DNA from: Capilliphycus robustus
Lineage (GTDB): Bacteria; Cyanobacteriota; Cyanobacteriia; Cyanobacteriales; Microcoleaceae
DNA: 64,000 nt
Direction of reading: 5' to 3'
Assembly (NCBI RefSeq): GCF_034932365.1
Contig: NZ_JAYGHR010000084.1
Span: forward strand, 4,970 to 68,969
This document shows positions 51,064-59,986 of this stretch, in pieces. The notes under the pieces are model-generated. The model was not told where the DNA came from. It did not search any database and saw only the letters and a list, made by a program, of their open reading frames with translations. Both the position numbers and the translations under genes were made by a program. The stretch's first letter is position 1. Each line of letters starts with the position of its first letter.

Positions 51064-52083
51064 CTACAACATTCCATCTTTTTCAGCCATTGACAACATC
51101 AAATCAACCACACGGCAAGAATAACCCCACTCGTTATCATACCAAGAAACGACTTTAAAGAAGTTAGAATTCAACTCTATTCCCGCATCAGCATCAAAAA
51201 TACTCGAGTGAGAATCCGTAATAAAATCACTAGAAACAACGGGGTCTTCTGTATAACCCAAAATCCCTTTCATCGATCCTTCTGCGGCCTCTTTCATCGC
51301 GGCACAAATTTCTTTGTAGCTGGTCGATTTCTCAGTTTTAAACGTTAAGTCTACGACGGAAACATTAGGAGTCGGTACTCTCAACGCCATCCCGGTTAAT
51401 TTGCCTTTTAATTCCGGTAATACTAATGTTACCGCTTTCGCCGCCCCAGTAGAAGCCGGAATAATATTTTGACTTGCACCGCGTCCCCCGCGAAAATCTT
51501 TTTTACTCGGGCCATCAACCGTTGGCTGTGTGGCAGTCATCGAGTGAACCGTTGTCATCAAGCCTTCTGTTAAACCAAAGTTATCTTGAATGACTTTAGC
51601 AACCGGGGCTAAACAGTTTGTGGTACAACTGGCGTTAGAAACGATTAAATGATCGGTGGTAAATTCCTCATGGTTAACACCAACTAACAACGTTTTTACC
51701 TTGTCGGGGTCTTTTGTGGGAGCGGAAATAATCACCCGTTTGGCGCCTGCGGTAATATGATTGTAAGCGCCGTTATAATCGGTGAATAATCCCGTAGACT
51801 CAACCACATAATCTACTCCCATATCCTTCCAAGGCAGTTCGGCGGGATTTCTGACGGAAGTGCAGCGAATGGTATGTCCATCAACAACGATGCTATCATC
51901 TTTAGCGACAACTTCGCTTTCAAGTTTACCGTGAGTCGAATCGTACTTGAACAGATAAGCTAAATTGTCAGCAGGAACGAGGTCATTAATGGCAACAAAC
52001 TCAATGTTCGGATTTTTGATAGCTGAACGAACAACTAAACGTCCAATGCGACCAAATCCATTAATCGCGACTTTTATAGCCAT
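51064..52083 (-). CDS. gap1: Glyceraldehyde-3-phosphate dehydrogenase, glycolytic type
   Basis: This 339-residue enzyme converts glyceraldehyde 3-phosphate to 1,3-bisphosphoglycerate with NAD+. The start at 52083 follows GAGGAG; the longer frame adds 47 unconserved residues. NAD site INGFGRIGRLVVRSA, active-site SNASCTTNCLAP and WYDNEWGYSCRVVDL are all present. The segment INDLVPADNLAYLFKYDSTHGKL matches cyanobacterial Gap1, the catabolic isozyme, and not the photosynthetic Gap2. It is divergent from pfkA, so a shared regulatory region for glycolysis is likely. Confidence 0.93.
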   Translation of the reverse strand: MAIKVAINGFGRIGRLVVRSAIKNPNIEFVAINDLVPADNLAYLFKYDSTHGKLESEVVAKDDSIVVDGHTIRCTSVRNPAELPWKDMGVDYVVESTGLFTDYNGAYNHITAGAKRVIISAPTKDPDKVKTLLVGVNHEEFTTDHLIVSNASCTTNCLAPVAKVIQDNFGLTEGLMTTVHSMTATQPTVDGPSKKDFRGGRGASQNIIPASTGAAKAVTLVLPELKGKLTGMALRVPTPNVSVVDLTFKTEKSTSYKEICAAMKEAAEGSMKGILGYTEDPVVSSDFITDSHSSIFDADAGIELNSNFFKVVSWYDNEWGYSCRVVDLMLSMAEKDGML

Positions 52084-52450
52084 AATTAAAAACTCCTCGT
52101 AATTTAATGCTGCGTCTTGGCAATTTTGAGCGCAATTTTCTGGATAGACTGTAACATAATTGATGGCAGCTTGCCGGGGTTCTTCGTGATTTTTTAACAA
52201 GGGAGTGAACGGGTTATAGCCCAATCAAAGGACAACGGTTCAAGGGTCTAACCTCGAAAAACGGCAGACTTGATTTCAATGTTGCAATTTCCCTATCACA
52301 TTCTTTTATTTTTGTCAAATTATCTAGGGAAATCTTTCGTTAAATAGTCATTAAGAAAAAATACAAAAAACCAAGTGAATTCAGCCGATTAAACATTTCA
52401 GGATACCATAGATTTGGTGAGGAAATAATCGCTGTTTGCATCATAAAATA
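52084..52450. other. Divergent promoter region gap1 / pfkA
   Basis: These 367 bases hold the promoters of two glycolytic genes. The central part is AT-rich. I could not identify a convincing -35/-10 pair or a regulator box, and there is no other gene. Confidence 0.3.
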
Positions 52451-53584
52451 ATGAATCAACGCAAACGAATTGGCATTCTTACCAGTGGCGGAGATTGCCC
52501 AGGGTTAAATGCAGTGATTCGCGCCGTCGTGAGTTACGCGACTACACAATACAACTGGGAAGTGCGGGGCATTCCCTACGCCACTCAGGGACTACTCGAA
52601 CGCAAAAGCGTAGTTTTGAATCAGTATGGCATCGAACGACACGGAACCGATCCTTTACTCAGTATGGGAGGTAGCATCTTAGGTTCACTCAACAAAGGCC
52701 ACACAGAAGCTCAATCCGCAGAAATTATAGCAGGCTATCACGACTTAGAACTCGATGCGTTAATTGCGATCGGCGGAGATGGCAGTTTAGCCCTGCTGCA
52801 AAACCTCGCCCGACGGGGAAACTGGAATTTAGTCGCAGTTCCCAAAACCATTGATAACGACGTCGCCCATACCGTCCTCTCCATCGGCTTTAATTCCGCC
52901 GTTTCTACGATTTTAGATGCCTTAGATCGCCTCAGCTACACGGCAGCCAGCCATGATCGCGTCATGGTTGTCGAAGTCATGGGACGCACTACCGGACATT
53001 TAGCCCTGCATTCCGGTATTGTGGGCGGTGCCGATGCCATTTTAATTCCAGAAATTCCCTACTCCCTCGACAGTCTATGCAAACAAATTCAACACCTGCG
53101 AACCCTGTGTGGACGTAAATTCGCCATTGTTGTCGTCGCAGAAGGGGCAAAAACCGCAGAAGGTGAGGGCAGATATTACAAAGACGCCTTGGGAGAAGTG
53201 CGACTGCGAGGCATTGGTGAATATATTGCCACAGAAATTGAACAACGAGTGGGCGTAGAAACCCGTGTCACCGTTTTAGGTCATGTGCAACGGGGGGGCG
53301 CACCTTCGGCGTTAGATCGGTTAATTGCCACAGGTTTCGGGAAATATGCCGTTGACTTGGTAGCGAGCGAAAACTACGGTGTGATGGTGGCTTGGCATAA
53401 CGATAGCATTGTCACGGTTCCTTTAGATGATGTGTTTGCTGACAGTCCGCGACTCGTCGATCCGAAGGGTTTTTGGGCCGAAACCGCGCGATCGCTGGAC
53501 ATCTATATCGGCGAAGAAACTGCGATCGTCGAACCCATAGCGCGATCTGTAGGAACTGGAGAGACAGTTTATAGTGACCAGTGA
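52451..53584 (+). CDS. pfkA: 6-phosphofructokinase
   Basis: This 377-residue PFK phosphorylates fructose 6-phosphate, the committed glycolytic step. Motifs are GILTSGGDCPGLNAVIRAVV, IGGDGSLALL, VPKTIDNDVAHT, GRTTGHLALHSGIVGGAD and LGHVQRGGAPSALDR. It combines Gly in GGDGS (the ATP-type position) with Lys in PKTIDND (the pyrophosphate-type position), the mixed pattern of group III PFKs, so the phosphoryl donor cannot be assumed. I use the ATG at 52451; a TTG five codons upstream is better spaced from GAGGAA. The last residues TVYSDQ and the stop codon are encoded by an intergenic CAGTGACCAG-type repeat. Confidence 0.92.
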   Translation: MNQRKRIGILTSGGDCPGLNAVIRAVVSYATTQYNWEVRGIPYATQGLLERKSVVLNQYGIERHGTDPLLSMGGSILGSLNKGHTEAQSAEIIAGYHDLELDALIAIGGDGSLALLQNLARRGNWNLVAVPKTIDNDVAHTVLSIGFNSAVSTILDALDRLSYTAASHDRVMVVEVMGRTTGHLALHSGIVGGADAILIPEIPYSLDSLCKQIQHLRTLCGRKFAIVVVAEGAKTAEGEGRYYKDALGEVRLRGIGEYIATEIEQRVGVETRVTVLGHVQRGGAPSALDRLIATGFGKYAVDLVASENYGVMVAWHNDSIVTVPLDDVFADSPRLVDPKGFWAETARSLDIYIGEETAIVEPIARSVGTGETVYSDQ

Positions 53585-53587
53585 GCG

Positions 53588-53649
53588 TAGGGGCGCGCCT
53601 CCGTAGAAATTTATGCCACAAATTTACAACTGATATAAACCCGCCCCTA
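53588..53649. repeat. MITE-like element, copy B
   Basis: It begins TAGGGGCGCGCC and ends ATAAACCCGCCCCTA, the latter identical to the right end of copy C. CAGTGACCAG occurs on both sides (53571-53583 region and from 53650). The left arm has diverged inside. It lies three bases behind the pfkA stop and abuts the right end of the tnpB element at 53676. Confidence 0.5.
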
Positions 53650-53675
53650 ACAGTGACCAGTAACGTGAACTACCA

Positions 53676-53701
53676 ACACTAAATCGAAGCGATTGTAGTG
53701 T
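53676..53701 (-). other. Hairpin across the tnpB stop codon (IS right end)
   Basis: ACACTA-AATCG and CGATT-G-TAGTGT pair almost perfectly around AAG. On the minus strand this covers the last codons and the stop of tnpB. In IS200/IS605 elements the right-end hairpin lies just there and the guide RNA overlaps the gene's 3' end, so this probably marks the element's right end. Confidence 0.5.
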
Positions 53702-54902
53702 CGGCTTCTAATATCGTGGGGGAATGCCTCAGAACGGACTTACGTCCCAACTTTGGTCTTACTTCCCCTCCATTAGCAGAAACGGCTGTTCCATCCGTTT
53801 GTAGTATTCTGATGCCTTCCGCTCTAATATTCGTTGCTGCATTACCATCACGGTCGTGACGAGTACCGCAATTGGGACAAATCCACTCTCTAATATCAAG
53901 CGGTAAATTATCAATCTGATAATAGCAGTTAGAGCAAAGTTTTGAACTGGGGAACCATCGGTCAATCTCTATCAACTTCCCGCCTTTGCGTTCTAGTTTA
54001 TAGGCTAAAAAATTGGTAAATGTTCCCCATCCTGCATCAGAAATAGCTTTGGCTAAATTGTGATTGCGTACCATGCCTTTGACATGAAGATTTTCTACTA
54101 CGACAACTTGGTTTTCATTGACGAGTTTTCTTGATAACTTATGTAGAAAATCCTGACGGGATTTTGTTACCCGTTCGTACACTCTGGCTACAGTTTTTCT
54201 CGCTTTATTCCTTGAATTACTCCCTTTTTGTTTTCTAGCTAGCTTCTGTTGCTTGCGTTTGAGATTCTTCTCATGTTTAGCCAGGTGTCTGGGGCTGCCA
54301 TACTTAGATACTTTATTGCCGTCACTGGTGATAGCAAAATGAGTTAATCCTAAGTCAACCCCAATTATCTTACCCTCTGTTGAACACGGAGGATTCTCAC
54401 CTTCGATTTCAGTTAATATCGACGCAAAATATTTACCTGATGGGTCTAGACTAACTGTTACAGTCTTTATTTTTCCTTCTATATCCCTGTGTAATTTGGC
54501 TTTAACTTTCCCAACTTTGCCAGGGAACTGGACAAATCCATCCAGCACTTTGACGTTTTGAGGATACTGAATTGACTGTTTACCATGCTTCGACTTGTAA
54601 CGAGGGAACCTAGCACGTCCTGCAAAAAAGTTTTTGTAGGCTGTTGTTAGATTGAGCGTCGTTGCGTGGCATACTTGGCTATAGCATTCAGACAACCATA
54701 TCGTTTCTTTCGCTTTTTTGAGTTTTGGTAAGAAGGCATTAAGTGCTGCCTGACCAAGGCTTTTTCCCGTTTCTTTATAAGTTTCGATTGACTTATTTAG
54801 ACCGTAATTCCACCACCATCTAGCACAACCAAAGTGCTGAGACAGCAATACCTGCTGATTTGGTGTTGGATAAAGTCGAGTCTTGACCGCTTTATGTAGC
54901 AT
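53679..54902 (-). CDS. tnpB: TnpB RNA-guided nuclease (IS200/IS605 family), intact
   Basis: This 407-residue protein is of a different subgroup from the copy at 2204. The N-terminus is typical (MLHKAVKTRLYPTPNQQVLLSQHFGCARWWWNYGLN). The RuvC acids are all visible: Asp in IIGVDLGLTHFAITSDG, Glu in VVVVENLHVKGM, Asp in HDRDGNAATNIRAEG. The zinc ribbon CSNC...CPNC is complete. The helix with KQKGSNNSRNK-like residues (RKQKGSNSRNKARK) bridges RuvC-I and II. No tnpA is adjacent, so it is an IS1341-like solitary tnpB. It is inserted between pfkA and the cNMP-binding protein gene. It looks functional and would cleave DNA at sites set by its guide RNA. Confidence 0.92.
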   Translation of the reverse strand: MLHKAVKTRLYPTPNQQVLLSQHFGCARWWWNYGLNKSIETYKETGKSLGQAALNAFLPKLKKAKETIWLSECYSQVCHATTLNLTTAYKNFFAGRARFPRYKSKHGKQSIQYPQNVKVLDGFVQFPGKVGKVKAKLHRDIEGKIKTVTVSLDPSGKYFASILTEIEGENPPCSTEGKIIGVDLGLTHFAITSDGNKVSKYGSPRHLAKHEKNLKRKQQKLARKQKGSNSRNKARKTVARVYERVTKSRQDFLHKLSRKLVNENQVVVVENLHVKGMVRNHNLAKAISDAGWGTFTNFLAYKLERKGGKLIEIDRWFPSSKLCSNCYYQIDNLPLDIREWICPNCGTRHDRDGNAATNIRAEGIRILQTDGTAVSANGGEVRPKLGRKSVLRHSPTILEADTTIASI

Positions 54903-54954
54903 CTTAATACCTCCTTACTGCATTATACACAAAGCAGTAACTAGATCAAGACTT

Positions 54955-55022
54955 GGAAAACTACGTTCCTCCGTTTTCCCCGACTTTCATCCCACCACCA
55001 ATCTGAGTACAGATATGGTGGG
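54955..55022. repeat. Two hairpins upstream of tnpB (possible left end)
   Basis: GGAAAAC (54955-54961) pairs with GTTTTCC (54973-54979). CCCACCA (54991-54997) pairs with TGGTGGG (55016-55022), with an inner ATCTG-AGTA-CAGAT. The second ends 20 bases from the cNMP gene's stop and could serve as its terminator or be the left end of the tnpB element. Confidence 0.45.
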
Positions 55023-55041
55023 GGACTTCCCGTCGGATTAG

Positions 55042-55413
55042 TTAAATTAAATTTCTGAGGGCATTCACTCGGTCAGAATAACTTCTCATTACTTCTAAAG
55101 CAAACATCGGCGTTTGTTGGACGGCAAACATAAAACGTTCTTTGTCTAAAATTGCGAGTACACAATCAGTTTTCGCTGTAGCAGTAGAGCGTCGTTTATG
55201 ATCGGGATTCACTAACGCTCCCTCTCCAAACACATCTCCCGCTTTCAAAGATTCTGTATTTTTCCCATCAACCGAAAACTGCACTTCCCCTTCAATAATG
55301 CCGTACATCACATGACCCACTTCACCTTGTGAAAAAATCACTTCTCCGGCTGCAACCTTATGGGGTTCGCAGTTTTTTTTGAAAATCATAACGCTTTGTA
55401 ACGGTTCTAACAT
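55042..55413 (-). CDS. Cyclic nucleotide-binding domain protein
   Basis: This 123-residue stand-alone cNMP-binding domain of the CAP/CRP fold has no DNA-binding helix-turn-helix. The strand pattern EPHKVAAGEVIFSQGEVGHVMYGIIEGEVQFSVDG, then LKAGDVFGEGALVNPDHKRRSTATAKTDCVLAILDKERFMFAVQQTP, is typical. The phosphate-binding cassette reads FGEGALVNPDHKRRSTA, where CRP has FGELAL...RSA, so cyclic nucleotide binding is possible. It lies 120 bases downstream of glycogen phosphorylase on the same strand and could be co-transcribed as a regulatory subunit; that is inference. Confidence 0.85.
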   Translation of the reverse strand: MLEPLQSVMIFKKNCEPHKVAAGEVIFSQGEVGHVMYGIIEGEVQFSVDGKNTESLKAGDVFGEGALVNPDHKRRSTATAKTDCVLAILDKERFMFAVQQTPMFALEVMRSYSDRVNALRNLI

Positions 55414-55532
55414 GAGTTTAATGTCCTGAAATTTTTACAGTTTTTGTTGTCAGTTTTACTCAGGAGAAGGCAGTCAAACGTCTATGATTGAGTGACCTTT
55501 AACTTGCCTTCAACGGTTAGCCGAACCCGAAT

Positions 55533-58091
55533 TTAATAGCTGGTTGTCAGCAATTGATTGGGATCGACATAGAAACTGGCTTTGGCTTGAACATATTCTT
55601 CGAGTTCAACCGGAACCGATGAAGCATTCCAGATATCTTGACAATATTCTCGAATGGCGCGATCGCTGGAAAACTTACCCATACGGGCGGTATTGAGAAT
55701 CGAGATCCTTGTCCAGTTGTCCCAGTCCCGATAAGCTTCACTGACCCGATCTTGACAGTCAATATAGGACTGATAATCAGCCAGCAGCAAATATTCATCA
55801 TGGTATAGCAGAGAGTCTACCAGAGGTTTGAACAGGTTGGAATCTCCAGGAGAAAAGTAACCGGATGAAATTTGATCAAGGACTTCTCGCAAGACCCCAT
55901 TAGAACTGTAAAACTCCCAAGGATTATAGCCTTGAGACTTCATTTGGTAAACTTCATCAGTTTTCAAACCAAAGAGGAAAAAGTTTTCTTCTCCTACCTG
56001 TTGACGAATTTCTACATTCGCCCCGTCAAGGGTTCCAATGGTTAAGGCTCCGTTAAGAGAAAACTTCATATTCCCGGTACCTGAAGCTTCTTTTCCGGCA
56101 GTTGAAATCTGTTCTGATAAGTCAGACGCCGGATAAACAAGTTGAGAGTTCGTCACATTGTAGTCGGGAATAAACACCACTTTCAAGCGTCCCCGCACAT
56201 CAGGATCATTATTCACAACTTCAGCGACAGAGTTAATTAATTTAATAATCAACTTTGCCATAAAATAACTCGGTGCTGCTTTTCCACCAAAGATAAACGT
56301 GCGGGGAACAATATCAATGTTAGGATTTTTCTTGATGCGGTTGTAAAGGGTAATAATGTGCAGAACATTGAGATGTTGGCGTTTGTATTCGTGAATGCGT
56401 TTCACCTGAACATCAAACAGAGAATAGTTCGGATCAACCGTTATTCCACAGCGTTGTTGAATGCGATGAGCTAACCGACCTTTCACCTGTTTTTTCATCT
56501 GTCGCCAAGCTTCTCGGAAAGCCGGATCATCAGCAAAAGGTTCTAAACTTCGCAGTTCATCTAAATTTTTAATCCAAGTATCCCCGATTTTTGAGGTGAT
56601 TAATTGCGTCAGTTCGGGGTTCGATAAAACCATCCAACGACGGGGTGTAACTCCATTCGTTTTATTGCTAAATTTCTGCGGCCAGAGTTCATAGAAACCC
56701 CGCAATACATCTTTTTTCAGCAATTCAGTATGTAATTCCGCAACGCCATTAATCGCATGAGAACCCACACAGGCTAAATGAGCCATGCGAACGTATTTTT
56801 CCCCACTATCATCAATCAACGAAAAGTAGGATAATTTACCGGGATTATCTGGATAGAGAGTGCGAATTCCATTGAGAAAACGATGATTAATTTCGTAGAT
56901 GATTTCTAGATGACGGGGAAGCAGAGAACCAAACAAACTCAACGACCATTTTTCTAAAGCCTCTGGTAATAAAGTATGGTTGGTGTAGGCAAAGGTTTTT
57001 TGAGTAATTTCCCAAGCTTGTTCCCATTCTAAATCATGCACATCCATCAATAATCGCATTAACTCAGCCACTCCCACTGAAGGATGAGTGTCATTGAGTT
57101 GGGCGGCAAATTTGTCAGCAAAGTTGTCTAAACTGTTCTCTTTAGAGAGATGAATGCGAATCATATCCTGTAAGGAACAGGAGACAAAAAAGAACTGCTG
57201 TTCTAAACGCAGTTGCTTTCCTTGAATGGGTTCATCGTTAGGATAGAGAACTTTGGTAATATTTTCAGAGTAGGTTTTTTGATTAACTGCACCGTAGTAA
57301 TCACCCACATTAAAGGCTTGGAAATTAAAAGATTCTGGGGCTTCCGCTTTCCATAAACGTAGAGTATTAGCCGTGTTGGTTTTGTAACCTAAAATTGGAG
57401 TATCGTAAGGAACGCCTTTAATCGTGCGATCGGGAAGCCAACGCACCCGATAACGGTTTTGTTCATCATAGTAGGATTCTGTATAACCGCCCAGTCCAAC
57501 CTCTACACTGGCTTCAGTACGAGGAATTTCCCAAGGATTACCATAACGCAGCCATTTATCGGTGATTTCGACTTGCCAACCGTCGCAAATTTCCTGATCA
57601 AAAATCCCGAATTCATAGCGAATTCCGTAGCCTATCGCCGGAATATCTAGAGTCGCTAATGATTCCATATAACAAGCGGCGAGTCGTCCTAAACCGCCAT
57701 TTCCAAGTCCGGGTTCTTCTTCTTGTTCGATTAAATCATCTAAATTTAATCCGCATTCTTCAACCGCTTGACGAACTTGATCGGCAATTCCTAAATTAAT
57801 TAAGTTTTTACCCAAATGGGGGCCAACAAGAAATTCGGCTGATAAATAGCAGACAATTTTTACATCTTGTTTGAGATAAGTTTGTTGAGAGTTTAGCCAC
57901 CGACGCAATAAGCGATCGCGTACCGTATAGGCTAAAGCCATATAAAAATCATTTTTCGTGGCAATTTCAGGAAATTTTCCCTGAATATAAAACAGGTTAT
58001 CTGAAAACGCTCGTTTGAGAGTTTCGATATCGATACCTGTGCGATCATCTTCTATATGAATTTGGTTTCCGTTGGGTAGATTTTGAGTCAT
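55533..58091 (-). CDS. glgP: Glycogen phosphorylase
   Basis: This 852-residue PLP enzyme releases glucose 1-phosphate from glycogen. The PLP lysine lies in ASGTGNMKFSLNGALTIGTLDGANVEI. The N-terminal LSAEFLVGPHLGKNLINLG, GLGNGGLGRLAACYMESLATLDIPAIGYGIRYEFGIF and KWLRYGNPWEIPR are family blocks. The length is normal for the bacterial enzyme. It belongs with the surrounding catabolic genes (gap1, pfkA, transaldolase, glucokinase) in dark carbon use. Confidence 0.96.
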   Translation of the reverse strand: MTQNLPNGNQIHIEDDRTGIDIETLKRAFSDNLFYIQGKFPEIATKNDFYMALAYTVRDRLLRRWLNSQQTYLKQDVKIVCYLSAEFLVGPHLGKNLINLGIADQVRQAVEECGLNLDDLIEQEEEPGLGNGGLGRLAACYMESLATLDIPAIGYGIRYEFGIFDQEICDGWQVEITDKWLRYGNPWEIPRTEASVEVGLGGYTESYYDEQNRYRVRWLPDRTIKGVPYDTPILGYKTNTANTLRLWKAEAPESFNFQAFNVGDYYGAVNQKTYSENITKVLYPNDEPIQGKQLRLEQQFFFVSCSLQDMIRIHLSKENSLDNFADKFAAQLNDTHPSVGVAELMRLLMDVHDLEWEQAWEITQKTFAYTNHTLLPEALEKWSLSLFGSLLPRHLEIIYEINHRFLNGIRTLYPDNPGKLSYFSLIDDSGEKYVRMAHLACVGSHAINGVAELHTELLKKDVLRGFYELWPQKFSNKTNGVTPRRWMVLSNPELTQLITSKIGDTWIKNLDELRSLEPFADDPAFREAWRQMKKQVKGRLAHRIQQRCGITVDPNYSLFDVQVKRIHEYKRQHLNVLHIITLYNRIKKNPNIDIVPRTFIFGGKAAPSYFMAKLIIKLINSVAEVVNNDPDVRGRLKVVFIPDYNVTNSQLVYPASDLSEQISTAGKEASGTGNMKFSLNGALTIGTLDGANVEIRQQVGEENFFLFGLKTDEVYQMKSQGYNPWEFYSSNGVLREVLDQISSGYFSPGDSNLFKPLVDSLLYHDEYLLLADYQSYIDCQDRVSEAYRDWDNWTRISILNTARMGKFSSDRAIREYCQDIWNASSVPVELEEYVQAKASFYVDPNQLLTTSY

Positions 58092-58427
58092 GGTTAGTTT
58101 TGAAGGCGAATTTCTGCTTTTGAATCTTTCACTTCAGGCTATGAACAATAACCCGTTACAGTAGCCCAATACACTATAAATTTAAAGCTCTAAATTTTCA
58201 AGCCTAAATTTAGATTTTTTTTGGGGATAACTGCATACTGAATATTAGAGCGATCGGTTGTGTTTAGGAATCAAACTGCTAGAGCCATAACAGTCAAGTT
58301 TCCGATTCACAAATAACCGATCGCTTCAAAGTGCTAGAAACAGAAACTCTCATCAATTTTGAAACAATGAGCCGCAAAAATAGCGACTCTTGTTCATCTT
58401 TGATCTGAAGTTTAAAGCTCTATAGAA
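58092..58427. other. Gap between glgP and the transaldolase gene, with inverted and direct repeats
   Basis: AGCGATCGGTT (58249-58259) and AACCGATCGCT (58315-58325) are perfect 11-base inverted arms 55 bases apart. The 12-mer TTTAAAGCTCTA occurs at 58181-58192 and again at 58411-58422, bracketing them. No gene is visible; the glgP promoter must lie here. Confidence 0.4.
58369..58389 (-). terminator. Possible transaldolase terminator
   Basis: On the minus strand GAGTCGC and GCGGCTC form a 7-bp stem with one G-T pair around TATTTTT, 39 bases after the stop codon. It is followed by ATTGTTTC, a weak T run. Confidence 0.4.
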
Positions 58428-59603
58428 TTAGGAAGCTAACCGATGTGCTGCCCCTAAACCCGCCGCCATTTCTTCAGGTGTAATCTGACCATCTTTGTTG
58501 CCATCGAGCGCATCAAAAACAGCATCCGTTCCTGACCATTCTTCCCGAGTAATGTAGCCATCACCATCAAGATCGTAAATCCGGAAAAGTTCAGCCGCCG
58601 CTTGAGAAACGGGATCTGCACTTTCCATATTTGTCAGTCGTTCAGCTAACAGTTGTTCTAAAACTTCTAAAGCTTTAGAAAAACCTTTAATTCCCTCTTC
58701 TAACTTTTCGGCTGCCATCCGATTTTCAGCGTGCATCTGGTCAAAGGTTTGCTTGTCCAGAGAGATTTTTTCGATCTCCATGTCAGCTACTTTTTCCGGA
58801 TCGAGTTTGCGGGGGAGATCCCCTGTTGTTGAATGCAACTCCTCCAAAAGATTCGGAGAAATCGTCAGCAAATCACATCCCGCTAACTCAGTAATTTCGC
58901 CAAGATTACGGAAGCTTGCACCCATGACTTCGGTTTCGTAGCCGAACTTCTTGTAGTAGTTATAAATTTGGGTGACGGAAACAACACCGGGGTCTTCTTC
59001 AGGCGGATAAGATTCTCGTCCGGTTGACTTTTTGTACCAATCTAAAATTCTTCCCACAAAAGGAGAAATCAGCGTGGCTCCGGCTTCTGCACAAGCAATT
59101 GCTTGGTGGAGTCCAAACAACAGCGTTAAATTGCAGTGAATTCCCTCTTTTTCAAGAACTTCTGCGGCTCGAATTCCTTCCCAAGTTGAAGCGATTTTAA
59201 TTAATACGCGATCGCGAGAAATTCCCGCCGCTTCGTATTGGGAAATGAGTTCACGACCTTGAGCAATGGTTGCATCTGTATCGTAAGATAGCCGTGCATC
59301 AACTTCGGTTGAGACTCGTCCGGGAATAATTTGCAAAATCTTCAGTCCAAAGGCAACCGCCAGTCGCTTAAACGCCAGAGTCGCTACATCTGACGCCGCT
59401 GCTTGGGAACCTAGCTCTTGACGTGCTTTTTTGAGTGTATCGTCTACAATTTCTTGATATTCACTCATTTGAGCCGCCGCCGTAATCAGAGAAGGATTTG
59501 TGGTCGCATCTCGCGGCGTAAAAACTTCAATCGCTTTGATGTCTCCTGTATCTGCCACAACAACGGTCACTTCACGTAACTGCTCTAGCAACGTTTTCGC
59601 CAT
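58428..59603 (-). CDS. tal: Transaldolase with C-terminal EF-hand pair
   Basis: This 391-residue TalB-type transaldolase moves dihydroxyacetone units between sugar phosphates in the oxidative pentose phosphate route. The barrel starts AKTLLEQLREVTVVVADTGDIKAIEVFTPRDATTNPSL. The Schiff-base lysine is in DRVLIKIASTWEGIRAAEVLEKEGI. After about residue 330 two EF-hand loops follow: DLDGDGYITREE and DGNKDGQITPEE, with acidic ligands in place. Calcium may therefore tune or localise the enzyme; such fusions are known in cyanobacteria. The ATG is unambiguous. Confidence 0.94.
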   Translation of the reverse strand: MAKTLLEQLREVTVVVADTGDIKAIEVFTPRDATTNPSLITAAAQMSEYQEIVDDTLKKARQELGSQAAASDVATLAFKRLAVAFGLKILQIIPGRVSTEVDARLSYDTDATIAQGRELISQYEAAGISRDRVLIKIASTWEGIRAAEVLEKEGIHCNLTLLFGLHQAIACAEAGATLISPFVGRILDWYKKSTGRESYPPEEDPGVVSVTQIYNYYKKFGYETEVMGASFRNLGEITELAGCDLLTISPNLLEELHSTTGDLPRKLDPEKVADMEIEKISLDKQTFDQMHAENRMAAEKLEEGIKGFSKALEVLEQLLAERLTNMESADPVSQAAAELFRIYDLDGDGYITREEWSGTDAVFDALDGNKDGQITPEEMAAGLGAAHRLAS

Positions 59604-59986
59604 ATTTCGCTCCTGTGAAGTTCATCTAAATCTTCAAAGCACAATATGATGATACTATCAAGCCCTGGCAGAGATGGTTAAGAAAACGTTAGATTCTGGG
59701 ATTTAAGTATTTTCACCTTTTTTCTTAACACAAATATAATCAGATTACAGTATAAATTGATCCCATATTGTTGGAAAAAGATAGATGCTGCTTGTCTGAA
59801 TGTGAAATTGAATCGGTTGATACCTATTTTAATTCTCTAGATAGATGTTAAATCTGTGCAATTGTTGTACTTGATTAACGCGGAGTAGATGAATTAAATT
59901 TAGGGTTACTCTGGAGTGCAAAAACATTCCTCGGTTAACCGCCTATCTCCGATTCACTTACCCCTCAACCTTTGACTTTGGATAGT
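59604..59986. other. Intergenic region, transaldolase / sugar porter
   Basis: 383 bases without a gene. It should hold the transaldolase promoter and the end of the porter transcript. I see no clear promoter, hairpin or RNA. Confidence 0.25.
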
